Source: Ruegeria sp. THAF57 (GTDB taxonomy: Bacteria; Pseudomonadota; Alphaproteobacteria; Rhodobacterales; Rhodobacteraceae). From it: a stretch of DNA of 64,000 nt. Position numbers and translations under genes: made by a program. Positions 20,572 to 31,136 of this stretch are shown in pieces. Each line of letters begins with the position of its first letter. Position 1 is the first letter of the stretch. The stretch covers positions 124,001-188,000 of the forward strand of contig NZ_CAIWNQ010000003.1 of the NCBI RefSeq assembly GCF_903914075.1. Reading direction: 5' to 3'. The notes under the pieces were generated by a model. The model saw only the letters and a list, made by a program, of their open reading frames with translations, did no database searches and was not told where the DNA came from.

Positions 20572-21879
20572 TTATTTGACGATTTTCTCGTCCTTGACGA
20601 ACATGTTGGCCCAGGCGCGGTCGATTAGGTCGGGGCTCATCTGATAGGGGATGCCCTCGAATTCACAGATTGAGATCATCTGGTCGATCAAGAAGATGGG
20701 CTGATAGTTCGCGTAAATATTGTTGATGGTCGGGTATCTGACCTTCAGCAGGTGCACTAGGGCGGCCTCATCCAACGGCATACCGCGCTTACGGGCAACC
20801 ATGGCAAAGATCTTCAGGAAGTTCTCCTGGTTTGGACCGTCGATCTTGATCTTGAAGAAAATCCGGCGCAGGGCCGCTTGGTCGAAGATTTCATTCGGGT
20901 GGAAGTTGGTCGAGAAGATAACCAGCGTGTCAAAAGGGACTTCGAATTTCTCACCCGATTGCAGGCCGAGGATGTCCTTGTTTTCTTCCAACGGAACAAT
21001 CCAGCGGTTGATCAGCGCCTGTGGCGGTTCAGCCTGTCGCCCAAGGTCGTCCACGATAAAGATGCCACCGGTCGATTTGAGCTGCAGCGGAGCCTGATAA
21101 GTTCGCGCGGTGGGGTTGTAGACCAAGTCCAGCATGCTGAGCGAGAGTTCACCGCCAGTGACAACAGTCGGGCGTTCGCATTGAACATAGCGCGTGTCGA
21201 ACCGTTTGCGGCGGCGCAGGCTATTTGGATCGTCGGCCTCTTGTTCGATCGCAGTGTGCACGATCGGGTCGTAGACGGTGATCACCTGACCGGCATATTC
21301 AATGGCGCGCGGGACATACACGCTGTCCCCCAAAGCATCACGAATACCGTTCGAGATTGACGACTTACCGTTACCGGGGGGGCCATACATCAGGATCGAC
21401 CGACCCGCGCTGACCGCAGGGCCCAGATGATCCAGAAGGCTGTCGGGAAGAACCAGATGCCCCATGGCTCCGGTCAGTTGATCACGCGTGACCTGAATGT
21501 TCCGGATCGACTGACGCTTGACCTGTTCGCGGTACACATCCAGCGGGACCGGCATTGCGCCGAAATATTCCGACTGGCTTAGCGCGTCCAGAGCACGTGC
21601 CTTGCCCGCATCCGTCAGTTGGTATCCCATCTCGTTGCCACTGTTCGCGTTCAGCGTACCGGTTGCCTCAAGAAGCTTTTGTTCGCGCGCGATGTCGATC
21701 AATTCCTGCGTTACCGAACCGGGCAAACACACGGCCGCGGCAACCTCGGACACAGTATCCACGTTTTTGCGGAAAATTGTCTTCAGCAGGATGTCCCGCA
21801 TCATGACGATGGGAAGCTGCATTTCACCCAACCCTTTGGGGGTAGGAGGGGCCATTACCGTAGTCGTCTGCATATTCAT
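20572..21879 (-). CDS. AAA+ ATPase at the end of the tad pilus locus
   Basis: The 435-residue protein has an N-terminal region of about 150 residues that looks like a winged helix plus linker (YQLTDAGKARALDAL). An AAA+ module follows: Walker A GPPGNGKS (166-173), Walker B IFIVDD (273-278), sensor 1 STNF (323-326), and paired Arg338/Arg339 where an arginine finger would be. The second acidic residue of Walker B is Asp rather than Glu, which may slow hydrolysis. ATG 21879 is chosen over an open upstream frame to 21969; MNMQTTT or MQTTT are both possible. It lies last in the tad gene run, 118 bases after the prepilin peptidase. Its partner is unknown. Confidence 0.75.
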   Translation of the reverse strand: MNMQTTTVMAPPTPKGLGEMQLPIVMMRDILLKTIFRKNVDTVSEVAAAVCLPGSVTQELIDIAREQKLLEATGTLNANSGNEMGYQLTDAGKARALDALSQSEYFGAMPVPLDVYREQVKRQSIRNIQVTRDQLTGAMGHLVLPDSLLDHLGPAVSAGRSILMYGPPGNGKSSISNGIRDALGDSVYVPRAIEYAGQVITVYDPIVHTAIEQEADDPNSLRRRKRFDTRYVQCERPTVVTGGELSLSMLDLVYNPTARTYQAPLQLKSTGGIFIVDDLGRQAEPPQALINRWIVPLEENKDILGLQSGEKFEVPFDTLVIFSTNFHPNEIFDQAALRRIFFKIKIDGPNQENFLKIFAMVARKRGMPLDEAALVHLLKVRYPTINNIYANYQPIFLIDQMISICEFEGIPYQMSPDLIDRAWANMFVKDEKIVK

Positions 21880-21997
21880 GAGCGTCGCCCGTCTTATCCA
21901 GTATTCACGCCAATTGCCCGATACCGGGCCACTTGCGGAAAATCTGGTCCTGCTTTGTGTCATCACCAAGGCAGGGAAAAGGCGGTCTGATGATAGT

Positions 21998-22543
21998 TTA
22001 CGACCCGTAAACAGTTCCCAACATCAGATAGATGGCCAATCCGCCGCCCAGCGAAAAGCCCATTGGGAACTGCTTGGGGCGGTTCCAACTCTCCCAATCA
22101 GGGGCAATGGTTCTAAGGGCGGTGTTTCTGGCAAGCCGGTGGGTTACAAATGCGGCCAGAGTCGTGGATACCAGGATCATGGTCGCTGTCATGTAATCCC
22201 CTGGCCAGATAAACGCAGAAGCCGCCGCCAGAAATTTGGCGTCACCGGCCCCCATAAGGCCCGCCGCGTTGAAGAAGATTCCAAGGATCAGGACAACCAC
22301 GATATGCAGCAATTGCCAAACATACGGGGGCAAAGTGATGGTAAACGGGCCGACCCAGCCAGTGGTCCATTCGGTTGACCAAGGCGGCAGAACAAACAGC
22401 CCTACGACAACAAAAACCAAGGCCAGCGTGATCACCGCGTGGTTCTTGATCAGCATGTCACGCAAGTCTGTGAAGGCCACGTAAAAGCAGATCGGCAGAA
22501 CAAACGGTAAGAACCAGCCCGCGGCAAGTGCGGGAATGCTCAT
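21998..22543 (-). CDS. tadV: Type IV prepilin peptidase TadV/CpaA
   Basis: This 181-residue A24 aspartic membrane protease cleaves Flp prepilins. It has about five to six hydrophobic segments. The two catalytic aspartates are in FTDLRD (Asp26, counted from this ATG) and in GAGDAKF (Asp101). There is no N-terminal methylation domain, as expected for the short CpaA type. The ATG at 22543 lies 3 bases after the stop of the upstream TPR lipoprotein gene; a TTG immediately before it is not needed. Confidence 0.93.
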   Translation of the reverse strand: MSIPALAAGWFLPFVLPICFYVAFTDLRDMLIKNHAVITLALVFVVVGLFVLPPWSTEWTTGWVGPFTITLPPYVWQLLHIVVVLILGIFFNAAGLMGAGDAKFLAAASAFIWPGDYMTATMILVSTTLAAFVTHRLARNTALRTIAPDWESWNRPKQFPMGFSLGGGLAIYLMLGTVYGS

Positions 22544-22546
22544 CAA

Positions 22547-23398
22547 TCAGGCTTCCTCGAGCGCCCGGAGCGAGCGGACAGCTTCTTCGAAATGCTGCGG
22601 ATGCGTCGCGATCGCTTCACGGAACAGGTTCTTGGCCGTCGTAACGTCACCCTGCTTGACTGCAGAAATACCCATCGTATTCAGTAACATAGCACGTTCT
22701 GCCTGCGTCAGGGGGACAACAGGCATGCTGTAGTTTCCCTGTGCCGCACGCGCCAGAACAAGGTTGTTCTTGGCGGTAAACAAAGTGTTGTCCTGACGAA
22801 TGGCTTCTGTGAACAGACGCTCGGCCTCTTCGAATTCGCCACGAGACAGCTTGGAGTATCCCCAGTTGTTCATGACGCTTCCGGGGCGCGTGGTCAGCCC
22901 GACAGCAGTTTCATAGAAATGATCCGCGCGTTTCCAATCTTGTTTGGAATCCGCAACGACAGCCTCGAGGCGGTAGCGCTTGAAGCTTTCATACGTTGGC
23001 GGGATGGAATCCAGAACCGTTTTTGCCTGTGTCCAGTTGCCCGAACGCACAAGCGCGTCGGCATATTCGACCTTGTCGACGTTGCCCGCACCTTTCATGG
23101 TTGTCACTTTTTTCCATGCGGCGGCTGCTTCGGTCGTGCGTTTGGCGCGTGCCAGCGAAATTGCCAAACCGCGCTGCAGGTCGATACGACCGGGATTCTT
23201 GGCAGCTGCACCCTGGAAATAGGTCACAGCCTCATTCGGGTCGGCCGCCGTCAGCAGAACTTCGTTCAGGTTTGTCTCGTCGATGACGTTCACTTCCTGA
23301 AACGTCTTCGCGACCTTTTCCTCTTCGGTTTCTTTTTCACAGGCAGACAGTGTCAGCCCGCACAGAACCATTGCCGGAATCAAGAATTGTTGGCGCAT
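22547..23398 (-). CDS. TadD-like TPR lipoprotein (second copy)
   Basis: The 283-residue precursor has a lipobox ending at Cys20 (LTLSAC). Tetratricopeptide repeats follow across about 60-280 (for example NWGYSKLSRGEFEEAERLFTEA). TadD-type lipoproteins sit at the outer membrane and help the RcpA secretin assemble, in the manner of pilotins. It lies between another TadD-like gene and tadV on the same strand with tight spacing, so it is part of the pilus operon. The split of roles between the two TPR lipoproteins cannot be read from sequence. Confidence 0.85.
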   Translation of the reverse strand: MRQQFLIPAMVLCGLTLSACEKETEEEKVAKTFQEVNVIDETNLNEVLLTAADPNEAVTYFQGAAAKNPGRIDLQRGLAISLARAKRTTEAAAAWKKVTTMKGAGNVDKVEYADALVRSGNWTQAKTVLDSIPPTYESFKRYRLEAVVADSKQDWKRADHFYETAVGLTTRPGSVMNNWGYSKLSRGEFEEAERLFTEAIRQDNTLFTAKNNLVLARAAQGNYSMPVVPLTQAERAMLLNTMGISAVKQGDVTTAKNLFREAIATHPQHFEEAVRSLRALEEA

Positions 23399-23426
23399 TT
23401 TGCGTCCCTTACTGCTCTTGCCTAAG

Positions 23427-24008
23427 TTACGGGAGCTTGCGCAGCTTGAATTGCCCGTCGCCTTGCTGCTCCAGTGTGTATTCTTGTTCTTCGGGTGTAG
23501 TATTAACAGGATTTTCCATTTTTGCGAGTGCTAAGCGAAGATTGTCGCGAATTGCGTCACTTTCGCCATTGTCCAATGCAAAGGCGCGCCGAAAGACCTG
23601 CGCTGCTTCGGGGTATTCGCCTTTTTCCACCAGAATAACGCCCAGATTATTCCACGCCACCGGCCAGTCTGGTTCGTCGGCGACGGCACGACGTAGCAGG
23701 GTTTCAGCCGGCTTGAGCTGCCTGAGGCCAAGGTTTGCGGTACCCATTGCCGCCATGATTTCCGGTGTCATACCTTGACCCAAGGCCGCGCGGGCAAATG
23801 AATCCAGCGCCAGATCATATTCTCCGGCCACCAGCAGGCGATTGCCCACAACCAACGGGTCTTCAACTTGCCCCTTCGGATCAATACCCGGTGGATCCAA
23901 CTGGTCCGAAACGCTGGTTTCCGTGCAAGAGGCCACCATGGTCATCACCATAGCGGCCCCAAACGCGCGGCGAATCCCGAGTCGGACGCACCTGCTTGTT
24001 GAAATCAT
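23427..24008 (-). CDS. tadD: TadD-like TPR lipoprotein (first copy)
   Basis: The 193-residue precursor begins MISTSRCVRLGIRRAFG and has a lipobox ending at Cys28 (TMVASC). At least three TPR units follow (about 55-160), including a clear PDWPVAWNNLGVILVEKGEYPEA repeat. ATG 24008 is used: the longer frame overlaps the tadC stop and would place about 45 residues before the lipobox. It is a TadD candidate because it directly follows tadC and has the right length and lipobox. Confidence 0.85.
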   Translation of the reverse strand: MISTSRCVRLGIRRAFGAAMVMTMVASCTETSVSDQLDPPGIDPKGQVEDPLVVGNRLLVAGEYDLALDSFARAALGQGMTPEIMAAMGTANLGLRQLKPAETLLRRAVADEPDWPVAWNNLGVILVEKGEYPEAAQVFRRAFALDNGESDAIRDNLRLALAKMENPVNTTPEEQEYTLEQQGDGQFKLRKLP

Positions 24009-24024
24009 AGGGCTGAAGGCTCCC

Positions 24025-25005
24025 CTAGTTGCCACCTGCGAAGTCTGCGATGCCCTTTGCCGAAGGTCCAACAAGAATGACCAGCAACGGCGGCACCGTC
24101 AGCATCATTGTGGCAAGTGTCATTTTGGTTGGCAACTTGTTAGCGGCCTCTTCCGCGCGCATCACGCGTTTGTCACGCATTTCGCTGGCGTAAACCCGCA
24201 AAGCCTCGGCAATCGACGTACCAAACGTTGCAGATTGGATCATCACCGTAACGAAAGAGCTGACATCCTGCACCCCGCAGCGCGTGCCAAAGTCGCGCAG
24301 GACGGTGTCTTTGTCCTTACCAGCTTTAAGCTCGTAGGCAACGACTTCGAATTCCTGTGCAATATCAGGGTAGGAGGCTTTCATTTCAGTCGCCACCCGG
24401 ACGATTGCCTGGTCCAGAGACTGTCCGGCTTCAACGCAAACCAGCATGAGGTCCAGCGTATCGGGGAAGCCGGCGACGATCGCCTCTTCCCGCTCGGCGA
24501 CGCGGCGTGTGATCCAGTAGCGCGGCAGGAAATAGGCGGCGGTTGCTGGAATGATTACGCGCATTGCCATTTGCGAGGGTGTGAATTCCTGGTCCCCGGC
24601 CAGAACCGTCACCAGCATCACACCGATCAGGATACCGACGATCCCCAACGCGAATTGAGCAAAGTGAAAGAACCGGACGGCATCCTTTGAGTGATACCCG
24701 GCCTGACGCAGCTTAAGCTGCATGGCCGACAGCTCATCTTCGTTTTGCGGTTCAAGAAATGTCGCAAACTTTTCAAGCTGTTCGTTGCGGCTTGCGTTGC
24801 GCAACTTGTCCCGCTTTTCCTTTTTGCCCTTCTTCGGAGCCGCGTTAGAACGCTGAAGCTTTTTAAGAGGATCTTCGGGCTGATTGATCATCAGTGGAAC
24901 CGCAACCAGGATCATAAAGACCCCCAGCACGCCGACGACAATCAAGGGTCCGAATTCACCCAGGTTTTCTTTAAGTAGGTCGTTAATTTGAGCCAAGAAC
25001 TCCAT
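24025..25005 (-). CDS. tadC: Tad pilus inner membrane platform protein TadC
   Basis: This 326-residue type II secretion F domain protein has hydrophobic segments near residues 20-42, 110-135, 145-165 and 290-315. The T2SSF domain (about 175-300) includes FPDTLDLMLVCVEAGQSLDQA. TadB and TadC form the inner membrane platform on which the TadA ATPase acts. A Lys-rich loop (KKGKKEKRDK) lies after the first helix on the cytoplasmic side. It follows tadB by 10 bases. Confidence 0.95.
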   Translation of the reverse strand: MEFLAQINDLLKENLGEFGPLIVVGVLGVFMILVAVPLMINQPEDPLKKLQRSNAAPKKGKKEKRDKLRNASRNEQLEKFATFLEPQNEDELSAMQLKLRQAGYHSKDAVRFFHFAQFALGIVGILIGVMLVTVLAGDQEFTPSQMAMRVIIPATAAYFLPRYWITRRVAEREEAIVAGFPDTLDLMLVCVEAGQSLDQAIVRVATEMKASYPDIAQEFEVVAYELKAGKDKDTVLRDFGTRCGVQDVSSFVTVMIQSATFGTSIAEALRVYASEMRDKRVMRAEEAANKLPTKMTLATMMLTVPPLLVILVGPSAKGIADFAGGN

Positions 25006-25015
25006 GATACTTACC

Positions 25016-25984
25016 TCAGACCTTAATGTTTGTGAGAATGCGCATGACGATCAGGTTCAGCGTCAGCATGATCCCAACGAAGAAACAGCCGGGAATGAAC
25101 CATGCGTGGTCCAGAACATCGTCATAGTAACCCGGATCTTTCACCAGAATGAAAATCAGACAGAAGACCGGGAAACCGGACAGGAATTTGCCGGACCATT
25201 TTGCCTCGGCAGTGATTGCCTTAACGCGGCGGAACAGGCGAAAGCGCGCCCGGATCACCTGGGCCAGACCAGCCAGAATTTCGGCAAGGTTACCACCTGA
25301 TTGCTGCTGAATTCCCACGGCCACAGACAAGAAGCGCAAGTCCTGCATATCCAGACGCTCGGCCAGGTCCTTCAGGGCTTCGCCGACGTCGCGACCATAG
25401 GCACACTCGTCTGCAATCACGCCGAATTCCGTGGCCAGAGGATCCTGAACTTCGTTTGCAACGATCTGGATCGTAGACACAAAAGGGTTACCAACGCGCA
25501 GCGAACGTACCATCAATTCAACGGCGTCAGGCAACTGTTCTTCCAGCAGGGCCATCCGTTTCGACGCCTTGTGGTTCACCCATGCATAGACGCCACCGAC
25601 ACCGATTGCGATCGAGATGGCGATGCGAAGGTAAGTGTCTGTTGCTGTGCCGATACTCAGCCCAACAAACGCGAAACCTGACAGCAATGCCATTATCACG
25701 ATCAACTGATGGGGCGAAAATGCAATCGCAGCTTTCTGCGCCTTGTCAGCCAGCAGAGAGTAGAGCGGGATGCTCTGGGTTTTCATGTGCTGCTGCATTT
25801 CTTTCCGCAGCTGCTCAAGAACCTGTTCGCGCCCGACACCCTTGTCCAGCATGTCGAGGCGCCGGTTGACCCGACTGTTCAGACTGATGGATTTGCCGAA
25901 TGCGACAAGATAGATACCTTCGACCAACGCCAGAACAGCGACGAAGATAACAACATAGATAAGGGCCTCTAACGGCAGTTGCAT
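25016..25984 (-). CDS. tadB: Tad pilus inner membrane platform protein TadB
   Basis: The 322-residue protein has an N-terminal helix (about 8-28), a middle membrane pair (about 93-135), a T2SSF domain (about 150-280, with LPDAVELMVRSLRVGNPF and QQQSGGNLAEIL), and C-terminal helices. It pairs with TadC, encoded just downstream. The ATG lies 12 bases after the tadA stop. Order and spacing are those of a standard tadABC block. Confidence 0.95.
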   Translation of the reverse strand: MQLPLEALIYVVIFVAVLALVEGIYLVAFGKSISLNSRVNRRLDMLDKGVGREQVLEQLRKEMQQHMKTQSIPLYSLLADKAQKAAIAFSPHQLIVIMALLSGFAFVGLSIGTATDTYLRIAISIAIGVGGVYAWVNHKASKRMALLEEQLPDAVELMVRSLRVGNPFVSTIQIVANEVQDPLATEFGVIADECAYGRDVGEALKDLAERLDMQDLRFLSVAVGIQQQSGGNLAEILAGLAQVIRARFRLFRRVKAITAEAKWSGKFLSGFPVFCLIFILVKDPGYYDDVLDHAWFIPGCFFVGIMLTLNLIVMRILTNIKV

Positions 25985-25996
25985 ATCTTGTTCTCC

Positions 25997-27442
<1,446 letters not shown>

Positions 27443-27466
27443 GGCGGCTCTCCCTTTGGGATTGTG

Positions 27467-28702
27467 TTACGCGGCCTCGGCGCTGCTGCTGCCCAGGCTG
27501 TGAAGAGATTTCGCAAGCTTCGCAATTTCACGACGCAGCGGGTTCTTGGCGGCAGAACTGGCCAGCGGCAGGCCGTGGTCGCCACTTTGCATCACCGGCT
27601 TGCCGCCATCAGGCAACAGCAGGTCGATCGAAATGCCCAGGCTCTCGCCCATGCGTTTGATCCTGCTTTTTCCGTTCAAATCCGTGAATTTCGGTGCGCG
27701 GTTCATCGCAAAGCGCAGCTTGTTGAACGGCAGCTCTTCGGCCTGAAGTGCTCGTTTCAGGCGCAAAGCGTTCTGCGCGGACCGCATATCCAGTTCAATT
27801 AATGCGAAATACACATGTGCAGCTTGCAGAACGGTTTCGGACCACTGGACCAGTGTTGTGGGCATGTCCACAACCACATAGTCAAAGTGCCGGCGTGCCG
27901 TATCAATGACGCGCTGAATATCCTCGGATGTGATCAGATCCAGCGGTACCATGTCAGACGGTGCCGTCAGGACCTGCATTTTTTCTTCATAAGTTTGAAG
28001 CGCTTGCGAGAACACGTCATCGTCCATTGACGCCGTGTCCGAGAGCATCTCAAAAACAGTTTCCCGGCGCGGCAGGTCCAGATAGGTTGAAACAGTGCCG
28101 TATTGCAGGTCCAGGTCGATCAGGCAGACAGACGGGGCCTCTTTTTCCGAAATCGAAGCCAGCTCCCAGGCCAGGTTTACCGCCAGAGTCGTCGATCCGA
28201 CGCCACCGGCCAGACCGTGGGTCACGAACAAAGCGCCTTCTTTTGATTCTCCCTGCGCCAGAGAAACGGCCGCTTCCTGCGCCAAAACGACTGGGTCGGG
28301 CTTGTTCATACGCTCGATTGCTTCCTGCAACTCGCCTTCTGGCAAAGGGTAGGGGACAAATTCATCCGCGCCCTTGCGCAGCAACTGATGCAATGAAGTT
28401 GGCGTCACATCCTCAGCAATCAGGACAACTTTGATCTTCTTGTCCTTGGCTTGCGTGATAATCTCCCCCATCAGGGTAAGGTTGTCTTCGTCTTCGCCGT
28501 CGATTGCCAGGGCAACGAACTCAAGGTGATCGGCTTCAGGCTGGCCAAAAAAGGCCAAAGCCTCGGCAAATCCTAAGTCGCCCCAGCGCTCGCCCAAAGC
28601 GGCTTCCATGTCTTCAATCAGAAGATCAAAATTCTGGACATCCCGGCTTATTGTGCAGGCCAGAATAGCGGTTTTATCATCTTGCGTCGTTGCGCTGGTC
28701 AT
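27467..28702 (-). CDS. tadZ: Pilus localisation ParA/MinD-like protein TadZ (CpaE)
   Basis: This 411-residue protein has an N-terminal receiver-like region without a clear phosphoacceptor pattern (about 10-130). A MinD/ParA-like ATPase domain follows (about 155-390). The deviant Walker A reads AGGVGSTT (165-172), with neither of the two lysines of standard KGGxGK loops; atypical loops are known for TadZ. TadZ marks the pole for pilus assembly. ATG 28702 has GAGGA upstream; the frame runs open to 28888 but the added 62 residues match nothing. Confidence 0.92.
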   Translation of the reverse strand: MTSATTQDDKTAILACTISRDVQNFDLLIEDMEAALGERWGDLGFAEALAFFGQPEADHLEFVALAIDGEDEDNLTLMGEIITQAKDKKIKVVLIAEDVTPTSLHQLLRKGADEFVPYPLPEGELQEAIERMNKPDPVVLAQEAAVSLAQGESKEGALFVTHGLAGGVGSTTLAVNLAWELASISEKEAPSVCLIDLDLQYGTVSTYLDLPRRETVFEMLSDTASMDDDVFSQALQTYEEKMQVLTAPSDMVPLDLITSEDIQRVIDTARRHFDYVVVDMPTTLVQWSETVLQAAHVYFALIELDMRSAQNALRLKRALQAEELPFNKLRFAMNRAPKFTDLNGKSRIKRMGESLGISIDLLLPDGGKPVMQSGDHGLPLASSAAKNPLRREIAKLAKSLHSLGSSSAEAA

Positions 28703-28897
28703 TAACACAGTCCTCGTCGAGAGGGCAGCAACCCTCGCGAACCAAATGGTCCGGTCAGGCTTCTGTTGCCCTGTTGCGGCCTTATCCGGTCGCAGTTCAC
28801 CCAATTGTTGAAAATGTGGCTTGGAACTTAGGCAAGAATTAGGCGCAAAAGAACCAATTGTTGGGAATTGGGCGACGATGTCGCCCAATTCAAAAGA

Positions 28898-29521
28898 TTA
28901 TTCAGAGATGTCTGTCGCGTCTACATCAGTGATGTAGCTCAGGTTTGTCGCGCTCTCGACATACTCGCGATAGATGACTTCTGCGTACTTGCCATCCAAC
29001 AGCTGAGGTGCGCGATCAACAAAGCCTGAAACCTCTGTAACCGTACGCCGGTTGCGGCGGTCTCTGTTCGGCGTGTCGATCAAGGGTCGAGTTTTACCAA
29101 AGGAAACAACGGCTTCCAGTCGCGACCGCGAGATGCCCTGACGTGTCAGGAAGGCAACCGCTGCGTCTGCACGACGCTGGCCGAGGCTTTGGTTGTAAGA
29201 CTGCGACCCGACAGCATCCGTGTGACCGTAAACGCGGAAGCGCGCTTCGGGGAACTGTTTGATCCAATCTGCCTGCCGCAGCAGGATGCGCTGTGCGCTT
29301 GCATCCAACTGCGCGCTGTCAAAGGCAAAGTTGATCTGCGTCGGGACTTCGGCTGCGAACCTGCGGCCCAGGATTTGGGCATATGTCAATTCGCCAGTCA
29401 TGACTTGCGAATTGTTCAGGGTCGCATTTCCGAACGCACCTTGGTCAACTTCATATCCGGCCTCACGCGTACATGCGGCGACAGCGACCGAAAGACCCAG
29501 TGTAATGATCCACTTCTGCAT
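28898..29521 (-). CDS. OmpA-family lipoprotein of the tad locus
   Basis: The 207-residue precursor (MQKWIITLGLSVAVAAC) has a lipobox Cys17 and an OmpA-like peptidoglycan-binding domain (about 60-165) with the core YGHTDAVGSQSYNQSLGQRRA. It resembles Pal in this window but has a longer C-terminal tail (about 165-207). It lies where RcpB or CpaD is found in other tad operons, and so may anchor the RcpA secretin to peptidoglycan; this is inference from position. ATG 29521 has an AGGAGG site in front, better than the frame opening at 29542. Confidence 0.88.
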   Translation of the reverse strand: MQKWIITLGLSVAVAACTREAGYEVDQGAFGNATLNNSQVMTGELTYAQILGRRFAAEVPTQINFAFDSAQLDASAQRILLRQADWIKQFPEARFRVYGHTDAVGSQSYNQSLGQRRADAAVAFLTRQGISRSRLEAVVSFGKTRPLIDTPNRDRRNRRTVTEVSGFVDRAPQLLDGKYAEVIYREYVESATNLSYITDVDATDISE

Positions 29522-29538
29522 TGGTCCTATCCTCCTTA

Positions 29539-30945
29539 TCATTCCAGCACGTAGCCGTATGAGCTACCGAAGTCTTGCTTGGCGACTTCAGACGCACCAC
29601 CGGAACCCAGACGTTCGGTTCTTGCAGTCCGGCCGTTGATGAACAGATCGAACTCGCTTGGCGGTTTGACCCGATCCGTCGGCAGAGCAAGAGCTTCACC
29701 GCGAGTCGGCGACACCAGGTGTGCGGTTACGATGACGACGAGTTCGGTTTGCTGACGCTGATACTCGGCGCTGCGGAACAGGGCACCAAGAACGGGGACG
29801 TCGCCCAGCCACGGCACCTGGTTGTTCAGGTCCGCAAAGTCGTCTTGGATCAGGCCCGCGATTGCAAAGCTTTCACCGTCGCGCAGTTCGACCGTTGTCT
29901 TGGTCCGACGTGCAATGAACGAAGGAACATTGTTACCTGCAATCGTAAAGTCCGAGTTATTATCGATACTTGAAACAGATGTGCCCATCTCAAGGTTGAT
30001 CAGATCACCGTCCACTACGCGCGGAGTAAAGATAATCTGAACACCGAATGCCCGATACTCGATCGCGATGTTGCCGTCATCGGCAGGGACCGGAATTGGT
30101 ACTTCGCCACCCGCGAGGAACTCAGCTTCCTGCCCGGACAGGGCAGACAGGTTGGGTTCCGCCAAGCTGCGCGCCAGGCCCTTTGCCTCAAGTGCTTCCA
30201 ACAACAGGCGAACTTGCGTCGAACCGGCACCAAAACCGAACAGGATTGCGCCTGTGTTGGTCTGAGTCACCGGAATGTTGTTGTTGATTGCGTTTTGCAG
30301 CGACAAGGAGTTGTTCAAGGTGTTGAAACCACCCGTTACGTCGCTTCCGCCAAAGCCCAGCGATGCTGTCAGGCTTTTTGCGACTGAACGGCTCATCTCG
30401 GCAAAGCGTACTTTCAGCATGACCTGCTGAACACCGCCAACCGACATCAGGTTCGATACACGCTCGGGCGCGTAGCGCTCTGCCAGTTCCAGTGCCCGCG
30501 CCAGTTTGGCCGAGCTGGAAACAGTGCCAGACAACACGATCCCATCATTTGCCGTGCGGACCTCGATCGGTTCGCTTGGCAGGATCTGCCGCAGACGCTC
30601 TTTAAACTCTGAAACGTCCGGAGATACACGGACGCGAACGTTGGCAAGCAAGTTGCCCGCACCGTCAAACAGCGTCAGGGTGGTCAAGCCGGGGGCTTTA
30701 CCCAAAACATAAATCGTGCGGTCCGAAAGAGACGAAATATCAGCAATACCGGCGTTGGCGATGCTGAGTTCGGCAAACGGTTCCTCACTCTCTACGACAA
30801 TGGCGCGGTTCATCGGGACATCGAGCGTTTCCGCCGTACCCTTCTTAACCACGCGCAAACTTTGAGCCCAGGCGGCATCGCCGACGGAACTCATTACAAG
30901 CGCCAACCCCAAAAGGGTCGCGCTAATCCAAGATTGTATTTTCAT
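29539..30945 (-). CDS. rcpA: Tad pilus outer membrane secretin RcpA (CpaC)
   Basis: This 468-residue protein forms the outer membrane pore of the Flp pilus. A signal peptide ends at AAWAQ (about residue 28). A pilus-specific N-terminal domain (about 30-115), a BON-like domain (about 120-175) and the secretin domain (about 230-440) follow, with the conserved stretch VPWLGDVPVLGALFRS near the end. ATG 30945 has GGAGAGGCAGG upstream and directly starts the signal peptide, so the 7 extra residues of the open frame are not used. Confidence 0.95.
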   Translation of the reverse strand: MKIQSWISATLLGLALVMSSVGDAAWAQSLRVVKKGTAETLDVPMNRAIVVESEEPFAELSIANAGIADISSLSDRTIYVLGKAPGLTTLTLFDGAGNLLANVRVRVSPDVSEFKERLRQILPSEPIEVRTANDGIVLSGTVSSSAKLARALELAERYAPERVSNLMSVGGVQQVMLKVRFAEMSRSVAKSLTASLGFGGSDVTGGFNTLNNSLSLQNAINNNIPVTQTNTGAILFGFGAGSTQVRLLLEALEAKGLARSLAEPNLSALSGQEAEFLAGGEVPIPVPADDGNIAIEYRAFGVQIIFTPRVVDGDLINLEMGTSVSSIDNNSDFTIAGNNVPSFIARRTKTTVELRDGESFAIAGLIQDDFADLNNQVPWLGDVPVLGALFRSAEYQRQQTELVVIVTAHLVSPTRGEALALPTDRVKPPSEFDLFINGRTARTERLGSGGASEVAKQDFGSSYGYVLE

Positions 30946-31086
30946 GTGACCTGCCTCTCCGATCACGCCTCGTTATAGGTCTAGTGCCTTATGCCTGTTA
31001 ACACTGCGCGACTTGTGAATTTATTGCAATAATCAATGGTTTCTGGAATTTTCCTTATGTGGATAATGCGCAACATCCAAAATTAC

Positions 31087-31113
31087 ACAAGCCGCGCAAG
31101 ATGCGCGGCTTGT
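31087..31113 (-). terminator. Stem-loop between rcpC and rcpA
   Basis: A perfect 12-bp stem (ACAAGCCGCGCA / TGCGCGGCTTGT) with a 3-base loop lies 23 bases after the rcpC stop on the minus strand. On that strand it is followed by GTAATTTT, only a weak T-tract. It may be a partial terminator that lowers expression of the distal tad genes relative to pilin and rcpC, or an RNA stability element. Confidence 0.6.
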
Positions 31114-31136
31114 ACCTCTAAATTGCTGATTTGGCG

